Assembly: GCF_036250695.1 (NCBI RefSeq) | Contig: NZ_CP109427.1 | Span: 7,936,001 to 8,000,000, forward strand | Length of the DNA: 64,000 nucleotides | Direction: 5' to 3' | DNA from: Streptomyces sp. NBC_01497 | GTDB lineage: Bacteria; Actinomycetota; Actinomycetes; Streptomycetales; Streptomycetaceae | In this document: piece by piece, positions 46,967 to 55,103 of the stretch | How the letters are laid out: every line of letters starts with the position of its first letter | Numbering within the stretch: the first letter of the stretch is position 1 | Position numbers and translations under genes: made by a program | Notes under the pieces: model-generated | The model's database searches: none | What the model was told of the DNA's origin: nothing | The model's input: the letters and a program-made list of their open reading frames with translations, nothing else

Positions 46967-47575
46967 TCAGATGTCCCCGGTCGCCGATGCTTCGCGCCGG
47001 CGCCTGCGGGCCCGGGAGGCGCGCAGGTTCGCGGCGTTCCCGCAGGTGCGTACGTCGTGCCAGACGCCGCTGTTGTTGCGGGACGTGTCGTAGAACGCCG
47101 ACGCGCAGTCCTCGTTCCGGCACAGTTTGAGCCGGGACCACGCGCCGTCCAACTGCGCCAGCAGGATCTCCGACCAGACCGCCGACGCGGCCCAGGCGGC
47201 GCCGCTGCCCACGGGGACGACGGCCACGCGGCCCTCGGGCCCGGGGGTCAGCCGGATACGCGTGGAGGGGATGTCCTCCACCGGCTGTCGCGCACCGGTG
47301 CCGGCGGGCAGCAGGGCGTCGACGGCGGCCCGCAGTTCGCGCAGCCGTGGCAGATCGTCAGCTGTGATGTGTGACACATCCTCTGGCGCGTTGGTGTCGC
47401 GCTCCCCGGCCCAGGCCTGTACGGCGTCGGCCAGCCACGCGGAGGCGCTCTCCGGGGTGGCCAGCAGATCCGGTCGGTACGCCTGGATCCCCTTGGTGTT
47501 GACCAGGTCCTGTACGAGCGCGAGGCCACCTGGTGCCTGTCGGAGCCTGTAGCGCCCCGTCGCCATCCATGACAT
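46967..47575 (-). CDS. CGNR zinc-finger / ABATE-domain regulator
   Basis: A 202-residue CGNR protein. The ABATE domain opens LALVQDLVNTKGIQAYRPDLLATPESASAWL. The C-terminal zinc finger is LKLCRNEDCASAFYDTSRNNSGVWHDVRTCGNAANLRASRARRRR (CGNA variant). TAAGGT at 47582-47587 (minus strand) is exactly six bases before ATG 47575, implying a leaderless message; ATG 47566 is an alternative. It is divergent from an SDR, its probable target, with repeated TCGATGT words between them. Confidence 0.88.
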   Translation of the reverse strand: MSWMATGRYRLRQAPGGLALVQDLVNTKGIQAYRPDLLATPESASAWLADAVQAWAGERDTNAPEDVSHITADDLPRLRELRAAVDALLPAGTGARQPVEDIPSTRIRLTPGPEGRVAVVPVGSGAAWAASAVWSEILLAQLDGAWSRLKLCRNEDCASAFYDTSRNNSGVWHDVRTCGNAANLRASRARRRRREASATGDI

Positions 47576-47597
47576 ACCCCAACCTTACTTGACTATG

Positions 47598-47628
47598 TCG
47601 ATGTGAAGCCCCAACATTCTCTCGATGT
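47598..47628. promoter_or_regulatory. Direct repeats in CGNR/SDR divergent promoter
   Basis: TCGATGT occurs at 47598-47604 and again at 47622-47628, a spacing of 24 bases, with a related GTCGAGGT further on near 47657. These are candidate binding sites for the CGNR regulator in the 118-base divergent region. Confidence 0.4.
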
Positions 47629-47692
47629 AGCGACCTAGCCAAAAGCCTTACGCCTCTGTCGAGGTGCGAGGCGCGTGTTGGAGGAGAGCGAT

Positions 47693-48391
47693 ATGACCAC
47701 GATCAACGGCGCTGTGGCACTGGTCACAGGAGGACAGCGGGGGCTCGGAAAGGCGTTCACACGTGAACTGCTGGAGCGCGGCGCGGCGAAGGTCTACGTG
47801 ACGTCGCGTAAGCCGATCGAGGAGAGCGACCCCAGAATCGTGCCCCTGCCGCTGGAGGTGTCGGACCCCGCTTCGGTGGCCGACCTGGTGAAGGCCGCGG
47901 GCGATGTCTCGATCGTCTTCAACAACGCGGGGGTGACGGGTGGCACTTCGCTCACCGATGCCGACGAGAGCGAGGTGCGGGCCGTCTTCGAGATCAACGT
48001 CTTCGGCGCACTGCGGGTGGCCCGGGCCTTCGCGCCGGTGGTCGCGGGCAACGGCGGCGGCGCCCTGGTCGACATGCACTCCGTCCTGTCCTGGATCGCG
48101 GGATTCGGGGCCTACGGAGCGTCGAAGGCGGCGCTGTGGTCGCTGACGAACTCGCTGCGTATCGAACTGGCCCCGGCCGGAACCCAGGTGCTGGGTGTTC
48201 ACCTCGGCTACGCGGACACCGACATGATCAAGGACCTCGACGTGCCCAAGACCGCCCCGACCGAGGTGGCCGTCGCGGTGGTCGACGCGCTGGAGAAGGG
48301 CGAGAGCGAGGTTCTGGTGGACGACATCAGCCGCAACTTCAAGACGGCGCTCTCCGGCCCGGTCGAGGGGCTGTCGGGGCGCCAGGCCTGA
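47693..48391 (+). CDS. Short-chain dehydrogenase/reductase
   Basis: A 232-residue classical SDR. The cofactor motif TGGQRGLG is at residues 12-19, VFNNAGVTGG is the NAG motif, VDMHSVLSWIAGFGAYGASKAAL gives active-site Ser, Tyr and Lys (YGASK). It ends with a short substrate lid. It oxidises or reduces a small alcohol/ketone with NAD(P)H. ATG 47693 follows GGAGGAG. It is divergent from the CGNR regulator and followed by a strong hairpin, so monocistronic. Confidence 0.92.
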   Translation: MTTINGAVALVTGGQRGLGKAFTRELLERGAAKVYVTSRKPIEESDPRIVPLPLEVSDPASVADLVKAAGDVSIVFNNAGVTGGTSLTDADESEVRAVFEINVFGALRVARAFAPVVAGNGGGALVDMHSVLSWIAGFGAYGASKAALWSLTNSLRIELAPAGTQVLGVHLGYADTDMIKDLDVPKTAPTEVAVAVVDALEKGESEVLVDDISRNFKTALSGPVEGLSGRQA

Positions 48392-48418
48392 GGCCGGCTC
48401 TTTCGCGCGGCCGTGCCC

Positions 48419-48458
48419 TGCCGCGCGACCGGTCGGGACCACCGCCGGTCGCGCGGCA
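48419..48458. terminator. Hairpin after SDR
   Basis: Perfect 14-base arms (left TGCCGCGCGACCGG) at 48419-48432 and 48445-48458 with a 12-base loop, 28 bases after the SDR stop. It may also stop transcription of the convergent PPOX gene. Confidence 0.8.
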
Positions 48459-48679
48459 CGTGAACCACGGCCCGGAACCCGGATGCCCCACGCCGCGTGC
48501 CGGACCGGCGGACCTGCACCGGGCCTCGTGGGCCCGACCCCGGACGCCGGATGCCGGACTCGTACGTCCGGTTGCGTGCGCCCCGTTCCGTACCTCGGTT
48601 CCGTGGGCCGGGCCCTGGAGCCCGCCGGGCGGCGGGGTGCGGCCGACAGGCGGCCCGGGGGATCAGGGCCCGGATCGGC

Positions 48680-49108
48680 TCAGTCCGAGACGGACGAGAG
48701 CGCTGTGACCTTGTCCATGCGCAGCCGCACGACGAGTTCCCCCGGCACGCCGTTGCGCTCGCCGAACAGTCGCGCACGCTCCGCGCCCATGTAGCGGGCG
48801 GCGACGCGGGTCGCGACGTCGCGCAGCTCCCGGGGCTCCTCGCTGATCGTCACCGGCCCGCGCACCACGACGAAGGCGAACGGTTCACGTTCGTCGTCCA
48901 CACACAGCGCGGCACGGCCCTCGCGCAGCAGGTTGCGGCCCTTCACGGTCTCCTTGCCGGTGTTGAACACCAGGTCACCACCCTCCACCAGGAACCAGAC
49001 AGGGGCGACGTGCGGGCCCCCGTCGGCGCCGACTGTCGACAGCTTTCCGGTGCGCGCGCCCTCCGAGAGAAAGGACCGCCACTCGTCCTCGTTCATTCGT
49101 TTGCCCAT
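48680..49108 (-). CDS. Pyridoxamine 5'-phosphate oxidase-like flavoprotein
   Basis: A protein of about 142 residues with the split-barrel PPOX fold: EWRSFLSEGARTGKLSTVGADGGPHVAPVWFLVEGGDLVFNTGKETVKGRNLLREGRAALCVDDE and FAFVVVRGPVTI. This is the arrangement of actinobacterial F420- or FMN-binding PPOX-class reductases. The cofactor cannot be settled. ATG 49108 is chosen by family length; ATG 49117/49120 are close and none has a strong ribosome site. Confidence 0.85.
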   Translation of the reverse strand: MGKRMNEDEWRSFLSEGARTGKLSTVGADGGPHVAPVWFLVEGGDLVFNTGKETVKGRNLLREGRAALCVDDEREPFAFVVVRGPVTISEEPRELRDVATRVAARYMGAERARLFGERNGVPGELVVRLRMDKVTALSSVSD

Positions 49109-49254
49109 GGCCGACATCATCGGTCTTGACGCCGCACGCTGTTGACGCGACTCCCCGGAAACGGGGCACTCCTTGCTCACGGGTGGACGGTGCGCGAGGC
49201 TTACGGGCACGGCGGGCGGGCGGAATCGAACGGCTCGATGCGAAGGGGCGGGGA

Positions 49255-49665
49255 ATGGCGGCGGACAAAGGGCTCGACTGGCTGCTCGACGATCTGACGG
49301 AGCGGGTCGACCACATACGGCACACGCTGGTGCTGTCGAACGACGGCCTGGTGACGGGGGCGAGTTCGGGACTCCCGAGGGAGGACGCGGAGCACCTCGC
49401 CGCCGTCGCCTCGGGGCTGCAGAGCCTGGCGCGCGGCTCGGGGCGCCATTTCAACGCGGGGCAGGCACGGCAGACCATGGTCGAGTTCGACGAGGCGCTG
49501 CTGTTCGTCACCGCCGCCGGGGACGGCAGTTGCCTGTGCGTACTCAGCACGGCCGAGGCGGATGTCGGGCAGATCGCTTACGAGATGACCCTGTTGGTGA
49601 ACCGGGTGGGGGAGCACCTCGGGATCTCCGCCCGCAAGCGGGACACCTTCATCGACGGCCTCTGA
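49255..49665 (+). CDS. Roadblock/LC7 domain protein (CvnB-like)
   Basis: A 136-residue Roadblock/LC7 protein: LDWLLDDLTERVDHIRHTLVLSNDGLVTGASSGL and QTMVEFDEALLFVTAAGDGSCLCVLSTAEADVGQIAYEMTLLVNRVGEHL. It resembles CvnB of streptomycete conservons, which helps a DUF742 protein and a small GTPase act with a sensor kinase. Here no kinase, DUF742 or GTPase gene is adjacent, so it is an orphan. ATG 49255 follows GAAGGGGCGGGG. Confidence 0.9.
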   Translation: MAADKGLDWLLDDLTERVDHIRHTLVLSNDGLVTGASSGLPREDAEHLAAVASGLQSLARGSGRHFNAGQARQTMVEFDEALLFVTAAGDGSCLCVLSTAEADVGQIAYEMTLLVNRVGEHLGISARKRDTFIDGL

Positions 49666-49848
49666 TCCGGCTGCGGCGACCTCCGGGACGGACGCGAACC
49701 TCCATGGTGAGCTGCGTGTCTTCCGGGTCGTGGGAGTTGTCCACAGGCTCTGTCCACAGGGGTCGCGGAGTGTCTTTCCCTCGCGCTACGGTCATCACCG
49801 AGAGTAGTCGCGGCCGTCGGTGGCCGCTCATCACGGGGGAGTGCCGGT

Positions 49849-51078
49849 ATGGCGGAGAGTGTGCGCGTGCGAGATGGTGGCACGAGGGATGACGAACTGG
49901 TGGGCGCGGACCGTGCCGCTCGTGAACTGGTCCTGATGAGGGGTGAGTTCGAGCTCGCGGTGGAGCTCGGGCACGTCGGGGTGACAACACGGGGGCCGCT
50001 CGGCCGCAGGCGGGTCGCGCGAAGCGAGATCGATCGGCTGCGATCGGCGGAAGGCTTCCCGGAGCGGCTGCGCGAGCGGGTGCGTACGGTGGGCGCGGCA
50101 CGGGGCGCCGAGCTGATGGGCATCAGTCCCGGCCGCTTCACGCGGCTGGCGCGGGCCGGACTGCTCACGCCCGCGCGGTTCTATCTGAACCGCTACCGGG
50201 CGGTCGTGTGGCTCTACCTCGTGGAGGAGCTGACGGTGTTCGCCGCCGCCGAGCCCCTGCTGCTGCGGGGGCGCCTGCCGGCGCCGTTGCGGGCCCTCGC
50301 GGACGACGGGGACCGCCGGGGGCGGAACTGGCGGGCCCGGCGGGTGAGCGCGCTCCTGCGTCAGGCACAGGGGCCCTGGGAGCACGTCGCCGCGGCCTCG
50401 GCGGGGCTGGCCCCCGAGGAGCTGGAGCGCCTGGTCCCCGACGCGTCCGAGCGGGCGCGCGTCGCGAGCGTACGGCCGCGCCTGGGCGCCGTCCGGCCGC
50501 CGACGGAGCGGGCGGCGGAGGTCCTGCGCGAGGTGGTCACGGCGCAGGACGCCCACGAGATCGCCTGGTACACGGCGCACGTCGAAGCGCTTCTGACGCT
50601 CTGCGCCTCCCGGAGCGGGCCGGGGGCGGCGGTGCCGAAGGCGCCGGACACCGCGGCCCCGGCCCCTGACCCGGGCGACGCAGGGGCCCCGGGGCTGCCT
50701 GCGCGCGTGCCGCCCCGTGCGTGGGCGCCACGACAGATGCTCCTCCGGAGCGGGCCCGGTGACGCCCCGGCGCGAATCACCGCGGCTACCGCCCCGCTCG
50801 CGGTCGGAGTGCCGGTCGCGGGTGGGATCGGCGCCGCTGTGCTCGCGGGGTCCGTGGCGCGCCGGGCGGAGCCCGCACGGCCTGGCCGCGTCGTCGCGGC
50901 CTCCGCGAGCGGCCGTGGTTCCGCGGGGTACGCCATCCCGGGGGACGAACCGCCAAGGCCGGGAGGCCACGCACGGGCGGGGCTGCTGGGCCGCCTGCGT
51001 GGCCGGCGGAGTGGCGATGCGGTCCGGGAGGACGTCCCCCCGCCGGAGGCGGACAGCGAGGCAGGGGCCGGACGGTGA
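49849..51078 (+). CDS. DUF6397-like hypothetical protein
   Basis: A 409-residue protein. The N-terminal 120 residues are predicted to bind DNA or protein: ELVLMRGEFELAVELGHVGVTTRGPLGRRRVARSEIDRL, then GAARGAELMGISPGRFTRLARAGLLTPARFYLNRYRAVVWLYLVEEL, which resembles two winged-helix/excisionase-like units. The C-terminal 150 residues are Ala/Pro/Gly-rich and probably disordered. I think this is the streptomycete DUF6397 family, from memory only. No function is known. The start follows GGGGGAG. Confidence 0.65.
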   Translation: MAESVRVRDGGTRDDELVGADRAARELVLMRGEFELAVELGHVGVTTRGPLGRRRVARSEIDRLRSAEGFPERLRERVRTVGAARGAELMGISPGRFTRLARAGLLTPARFYLNRYRAVVWLYLVEELTVFAAAEPLLLRGRLPAPLRALADDGDRRGRNWRARRVSALLRQAQGPWEHVAAASAGLAPEELERLVPDASERARVASVRPRLGAVRPPTERAAEVLREVVTAQDAHEIAWYTAHVEALLTLCASRSGPGAAVPKAPDTAAPAPDPGDAGAPGLPARVPPRAWAPRQMLLRSGPGDAPARITAATAPLAVGVPVAGGIGAAVLAGSVARRAEPARPGRVVAASASGRGSAGYAIPGDEPPRPGGHARAGLLGRLRGRRSGDAVREDVPPPEADSEAGAGR

Positions 51079-51086
51079 GGCGGACC

Positions 51087-52058
51087 TCAGGGGGCGACGT
51101 GCAGCACGATCTTGCCCCGGGTCCGGCTGGTCTCACCGAGGCGGTGGGCCTCGGCGGCCTCTTCGAGCGGCAGGATGCTCGCCACCTCGACGTGGATGGC
51201 GCCCTGGTCGATCAGGTCCGCGATCCGGGTGAGTGCCGGGCCGTCGGGCTCCACGAGGAAGGCGCTCGCCCGCAGGCCGCGCTCCTTCGCCTTGTCGACG
51301 AGATCGGGCGACACGCCGGACGGCACGGCGACCACAAGACCGCCGCTGCGCAGCGTGTCGAGCGAACGGGTACTCGTGGAGTCGACCTCGTCCCCGACGA
51401 GGTCGACGACGACGTCGATGTCCTGGACGGCCTCCTCGAAGCGCACCGAGGTGTAGTCGATCACCTCGTCCGCACCGAGGGTGCGCAGCCACGCGTGCTT
51501 GTCGGCGCGGGCCGTGCCGATGACGTGGGCACCCAGATGCTTCGCGATCTGCACGGCGAAGTGCCCGACGCCCCCGGCGGCGGCGTGGATGAGGACGCGT
51601 GTGCCCTTCTCGACGTGCGCGGTGTCCACGAGTGTCTGCCAGGCGGTGAGTGCGGCGAGGGGCACGGCCGCCGCGTGGTCGTGGTCGATCGTCGTGGGCT
51701 TGCGGGCGAACTGCCGGGACGGCGCCGTCACGTACTCGGCGTACGCGCCTGCCTGGCGGGGGAACCACGGCATGCCGTAGACCTCGTCACCGGCCTTCAG
51801 GGTGGTGACGCCGAAGCCCACCTTCGTCACGATGCCCGAGACGTCCCAGCCGACGACGAACGGAGGGTCGCCGAGCACACCGGCCATGCCGCCGCCCGTG
51901 CGTGTCTTCCAGTCCACCGGATTCACTCCGGCTGCATGGACCTGGACCTGCACCTCGGTCGGCAGCGGCTCCGGCACCGTGAGACGGGCGGGGACAAGGA
52001 CCTCGGGGCCGCCGAGGCTGTCCTGCGTGATCGCACGCATGGTTTCTTCGCTGCTCAT
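51087..52058 (-). CDS. MDR-family NADP-dependent oxidoreductase
   Basis: A 323-residue quinone oxidoreductase-like MDR. MRAITQDSLGGPEVLVPARLTVP is the typical opening, VGWDVSGIVTKVGFGVTTLKAGDEVYGM the GxDxxG region, LIHAAAGGVGHFAVQIAKHLGA the NADPH-binding AAGGVG motif, and SRTRGKIVLHVAP the end. No structural zinc. It reduces enones or quinones. ATG 52058 follows GGGAGAG. It is divergent from an HxlR regulator, a common pairing in which HxlR (QorR type) represses the reductase. Confidence 0.93.
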   Translation of the reverse strand: MSSEETMRAITQDSLGGPEVLVPARLTVPEPLPTEVQVQVHAAGVNPVDWKTRTGGGMAGVLGDPPFVVGWDVSGIVTKVGFGVTTLKAGDEVYGMPWFPRQAGAYAEYVTAPSRQFARKPTTIDHDHAAAVPLAALTAWQTLVDTAHVEKGTRVLIHAAAGGVGHFAVQIAKHLGAHVIGTARADKHAWLRTLGADEVIDYTSVRFEEAVQDIDVVVDLVGDEVDSTSTRSLDTLRSGGLVVAVPSGVSPDLVDKAKERGLRASAFLVEPDGPALTRIADLIDQGAIHVEVASILPLEEAAEAHRLGETSRTRGKIVLHVAP

Positions 52059-52138
52059 CAAGACTCTCCCGGGTGCGCGAACGGATCGGCCGGACTCGTT
52101 CCGGCCGCCTGCGGACAACCATCACGCTATCTCCGGGG

Positions 52139-52178
52139 TACCGGTATCCCGCAAGGGTAGCTACTATCTAAAAGGAAG
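52139..52178. promoter_or_regulatory. Divergent MDR/HxlR promoter with palindromes
   Basis: The 198-base divergent region holds two perfect short palindromes, TACCGGTA and GTAGCTAC, about 25 bases apart, followed by TACTATCTAAAAGG. They are likely sites for the HxlR regulator and the promoters. Confidence 0.45.
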
Positions 52179-52256
52179 CACGTACGTCGGTGTGCATACG
52201 AGCAGGTTGAGGCGGGCGGGAGTCGTCGCGTTCCCGCAGCACGAAGGGACGGCACC

Positions 52257-52649
52257 ATGGCCATGGCCTGTACGACAGGACGCCACGCGGATCACGACGT
52301 GTACGCGGAACTCTGTCCGTGCCGCGAAGTGCTGACCCTGATCGCCAACAAGTGGGCGGCACTCGCGATAGGCGCGCTGGAGGACGGTCCGCAGCGCTTC
52401 GGCGCGCTGCAGAAGAGGCTCCAAGGCGTCAGCCCCAAGGTGCTGACGAGCACACTGCGGCGACTGCAGGACTTCGGCTTCCTTGACCGTACGGTCTACC
52501 CCGCGGTGCCGCTCCATGTGGAGTACGCCCTCACGGAGCTCGGCAGGAGCGTCGCTGTGCCGCTCGGTGCCGTACGGGGCTGGGTCGAGGACCATCTCGA
52601 CGACATCCAGGGGACCGGCGCGGCGTCGCCGGGGTGCGCGACGGTCTGA
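52257..52649 (+). CDS. HxlR-family regulator (QorR-like)
   Basis: A 130-residue winged-helix regulator. CPCREVLTLIANKWAALAIGALEDGPQRFGALQKRLQGVSPKVLTSTLRRLQDFGFLDRTVYPAVPLHVEYALTELG is the full HxlR domain. Cysteines just before the domain (ELCPCREV) match the redox-sensing cysteine of QorR/HypR/YodB proteins, so it may respond to quinones or disulfide stress. It is divergent from the MDR reductase, its likely target. The start choice is ATG 52257; ATG 52263 is close. Confidence 0.92.
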   Translation: MAMACTTGRHADHDVYAELCPCREVLTLIANKWAALAIGALEDGPQRFGALQKRLQGVSPKVLTSTLRRLQDFGFLDRTVYPAVPLHVEYALTELGRSVAVPLGAVRGWVEDHLDDIQGTGAASPGCATV

Positions 52650-52833
52650 CGGGTACGGGAAACAGCGCCGGCCGCACCCCGGCGATGCCGGGCGGCGACA
52701 CACCCGGCGGGACGCGGGGGCCGGGACCGGCTGCGGGAGGGCCCACAATGGCCCCGACCGCGACGGCCGTGCACGAGCGGACCATGACGGCCGTGCGGAA
52801 GCCCCTCGACCTCAGACGGAAGGACCCGGACCT

Positions 52834-53628
52834 TTGCGCATCGACCTCGCGGGAAAGACTGCCCTCGTGACCGGCTCCACCCGGGGGATCGGCGCGGCCA
52901 TCGCGACGGGACTGGCCAGGGCGGGCGCCCGGGTCGCCGTCAACGGCCGTTCGCACGAGTCCGTCGACAAGGCGCTGGACGAGCTGCGCGACGGGGCGCC
53001 GGGGGCCGACTTCATCGGTCTGGCCGGCGACGTGGCCACCGAGGAGGGGGCGCGCGCGGTGATCGACGCCCTGCCACGCACCGACATCCTGATCAACAAC
53101 CTCGGCGTCTTCGGTGCGGAACCCGCCCTGGAGATCACCGACGACGAGTGGCGCCGCTACTTCGAGACCAATGTCCTCTCAGGCGTCCGGCTCACCCGGG
53201 CCTACCTGCCGGGCATGAGCGCGCGGGGATTCGGCCGGGTGCAGTACATCGCCAGCGACTCCGCGATCGTCATCCCCGCCGAGATGATCCACTACGGCGT
53301 CTCCAAGACCTCGCTCCTCGCCGTCGCGCGGGGGTTCGCGAAGACCGCGGCCGGTACGGGTGTCACGGTCAACTCCGTGCTGGCCGGGCCGACCCACACC
53401 GGTGGCGTCGAGGGGTTCGTCCGCCAGATGGTCGGCGACGAACTGCCGTGGGACCAGGCGCAGCGGGTCTTCATGCGGGAGCACCGCCCGCAGTCGTTGC
53501 TCCAGCGGCTGATCGAACCCGAGGAGATCGCGAACATGGTGGTCTACCTCAGTTCGCCGCTCGCGTCCGCGACGACGGGCGCCGCGGTGCGCGTCGACGG
53601 CGGTTACATCGACTCCATCGTTCCCTGA
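52834..53628 (+). CDS. SDR oxidoreductase (FabG-like), TTG start
   Basis: A 264-residue classical SDR: IDLAGKTALVTGSTRGIGAAIA (TGxxxGIG), LAGDVATEEGARAVI, ILINNLGVFGAEPALEITDDEWRRYFETNV, the catalytic Ser (YIASDSAIVIP) and Tyr/Lys (IHYGVSKTSL), and VRVDGGYIDSIVP at the end. NNAG is replaced by NNLG. The predicted start is TTG 52834, nine bases after GGAAGGA, and no better ATG/GTG fits the family N-terminus. Substrate unknown. It lies downstream of the HxlR gene and may be in its regulon. Confidence 0.9.
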   Translation: MRIDLAGKTALVTGSTRGIGAAIATGLARAGARVAVNGRSHESVDKALDELRDGAPGADFIGLAGDVATEEGARAVIDALPRTDILINNLGVFGAEPALEITDDEWRRYFETNVLSGVRLTRAYLPGMSARGFGRVQYIASDSAIVIPAEMIHYGVSKTSLLAVARGFAKTAAGTGVTVNSVLAGPTHTGGVEGFVRQMVGDELPWDQAQRVFMREHRPQSLLQRLIEPEEIANMVVYLSSPLASATTGAAVRVDGGYIDSIVP

Positions 53629-53946
53629 TCGGAGTCCTGGCCCGAGTCCCCGGCCCGAACTCCTGTTCCGGCTCCCGGCCCGAGCCCCGTGCCCCGGCCC
53701 CGAGATCTTGATCCCTGCCCGAGCACAGCGCTTGATCCGTGGCCCAGCCCGAGCCCCTGAGCGGGCCCCGGCCGGGGCCTCTGACGCGCGTCCCCGATCC
53801 AAGACCCCGACGCGATCCGCGACCCCGACCCGCGCTGCGGCCTCCGCGACCCGGGCCCCCGCTGCGGCCTCCCCGGCCTGGCTCGGCCCGCCCCGCCCCG
53901 GTCCGGCCGCACGCCGTGCGTCACGGGTGAGTCGAGGGCCTCCGGC
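53629..53946. other. Low-complexity C-rich intergenic region
   Basis: About 320 bases of irregular repeats of CCCGAG, CCCCGGCCC and GACCCCGACCC between convergent genes. No gene is supported despite open frames on both strands. It may act as a diffuse terminator. Confidence 0.5.
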
Positions 53947-54966
53947 TCAGCGCAGGTGGCGGGTGGAGCTGCGGACCACCAACTCGGGCTGCAGCACCAC
54001 CGCGCGGTGCGTGTGCTGCTCGGCGTCCTCGCCCGTCTCGTCCATCAGCATCCCGGCGGCCGTGCGCCCCATCTGCTCGGCGGGCTGCCGCACGGAGGTC
54101 AGCGGTACGACGGCCGCGGCCGCGAACTCGATGTCGTCGTAGCCCACGATCGACACGTCGCCCGGTACGTCGACGCCCGCGCCGTACATCGCCTGGAGGA
54201 CGCCGAGCGCCAGCAGGTCGTTGGCGCAGAACACAGCGGTCGGGCGCTCCGGCAGGCCCAGGAGCCGGGCGCCCGCGTCGATGCCGGAGGCCACGTCCAG
54301 GCGGCGGGCCTCGACCTGGCGCAGGGCCTCGTCCGGCAGGCCCGCCTCGTGCAGGGCGAGCAGCGCGCCGGTACGCCGGTCCCGGCACTGCGCGAGTTGC
54401 ATCGGGCCGCTGATGTAGGTGACCGAGCGGTGCCCGGCCGCGAGCAGGTGACGGACCGCGAGGGTGCCGCCGACCACGTCGTCCACCGAGACCGAGCAGC
54501 CCGCGCTCTGCGGTACCGCCCGGTCCACGTGGACGAACGGAATTCCTCGGCGGGCGAAGTCCCGCACGTTGCGTCCCGTCGGGTCCGCGGGCGTGACCAG
54601 CACGCCCCGGACCCTTTGCTCGGCGAAGAGGGACAGGTACTCCGCCTCCTCCGCGGCGCTGCCCGCGCTGTTGCAGAGCATCACGCCGAGTCCGGCCTCG
54701 CGGGCCGTGCGCTCGGCGCCCTTGGCCATGGCGACGAAGAACGGGTTCGCCATGTCCAGAACGAGTATCGCGAGGATCCTGCTGGTGCCTACACGCAGCT
54801 GCCGCGCGGTCTCGCTGCGCACGAAGCCCAGCTCGTCGATCACTGCCCGCACCCGCACCCGCGTGCTCTCCGCGACCTTGTCGGGGCGGTTCAGTACGTT
54901 GGACACGGTGCCGACGGAGACACCGGCGAGCCGGGCCACGTCCTTGATGCCCACCGTCTGCGTCAC
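53947..54966 (-). CDS. LacI-family regulator of rhamnose locus
   Basis: A 339-residue LacI/GalR regulator. The HTH and hinge read IKDVARLAGVSVGTVSNVLNRPDKVAESTRVRVRAVIDELGFVRSETARQLRVGTSR. The effector domain has ILVLDMANPFFVAMAKGAE, RGVLVTPADPTGRN, CANDLLALGVLQAMYGAGVDVPGDVSIVGYDDIEFAAAAVVPLTSVRQP. It most probably represses rhaI and the divergent ABC operon through the TGAA-type operators and is released by L-rhamnose or an intermediate. A close paralogue is encoded at 63324. Confidence 0.94.
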   Translation of the reverse strand: MTQTVGIKDVARLAGVSVGTVSNVLNRPDKVAESTRVRVRAVIDELGFVRSETARQLRVGTSRILAILVLDMANPFFVAMAKGAERTAREAGLGVMLCNSAGSAAEEAEYLSLFAEQRVRGVLVTPADPTGRNVRDFARRGIPFVHVDRAVPQSAGCSVSVDDVVGGTLAVRHLLAAGHRSVTYISGPMQLAQCRDRRTGALLALHEAGLPDEALRQVEARRLDVASGIDAGARLLGLPERPTAVFCANDLLALGVLQAMYGAGVDVPGDVSIVGYDDIEFAAAAVVPLTSVRQPAEQMGRTAAGMLMDETGEDAEQHTHRAVVLQPELVVRSSTRHLR

Positions 54967-55103
54967 TTCGCCCGCCCTAGGTCGCCTCGCTCCGGCACCC
55001 CCGCGCCCCCCGCGGACCGGGGTCCGGACCCGGGCCCACCATCATATGCGCGGGCCGGGCGGCCGGACGTCCGCGGTGGGCGGCCGCGGAGGACGCGGGC
55101 GGG

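Noticed and set aside
53629..53946. Repeated CCCGAG/GACCCCG words considered as a CRISPR-like or tandem array
   Set aside because: Units vary in length and sequence and there are no regular spacers or cas genes.
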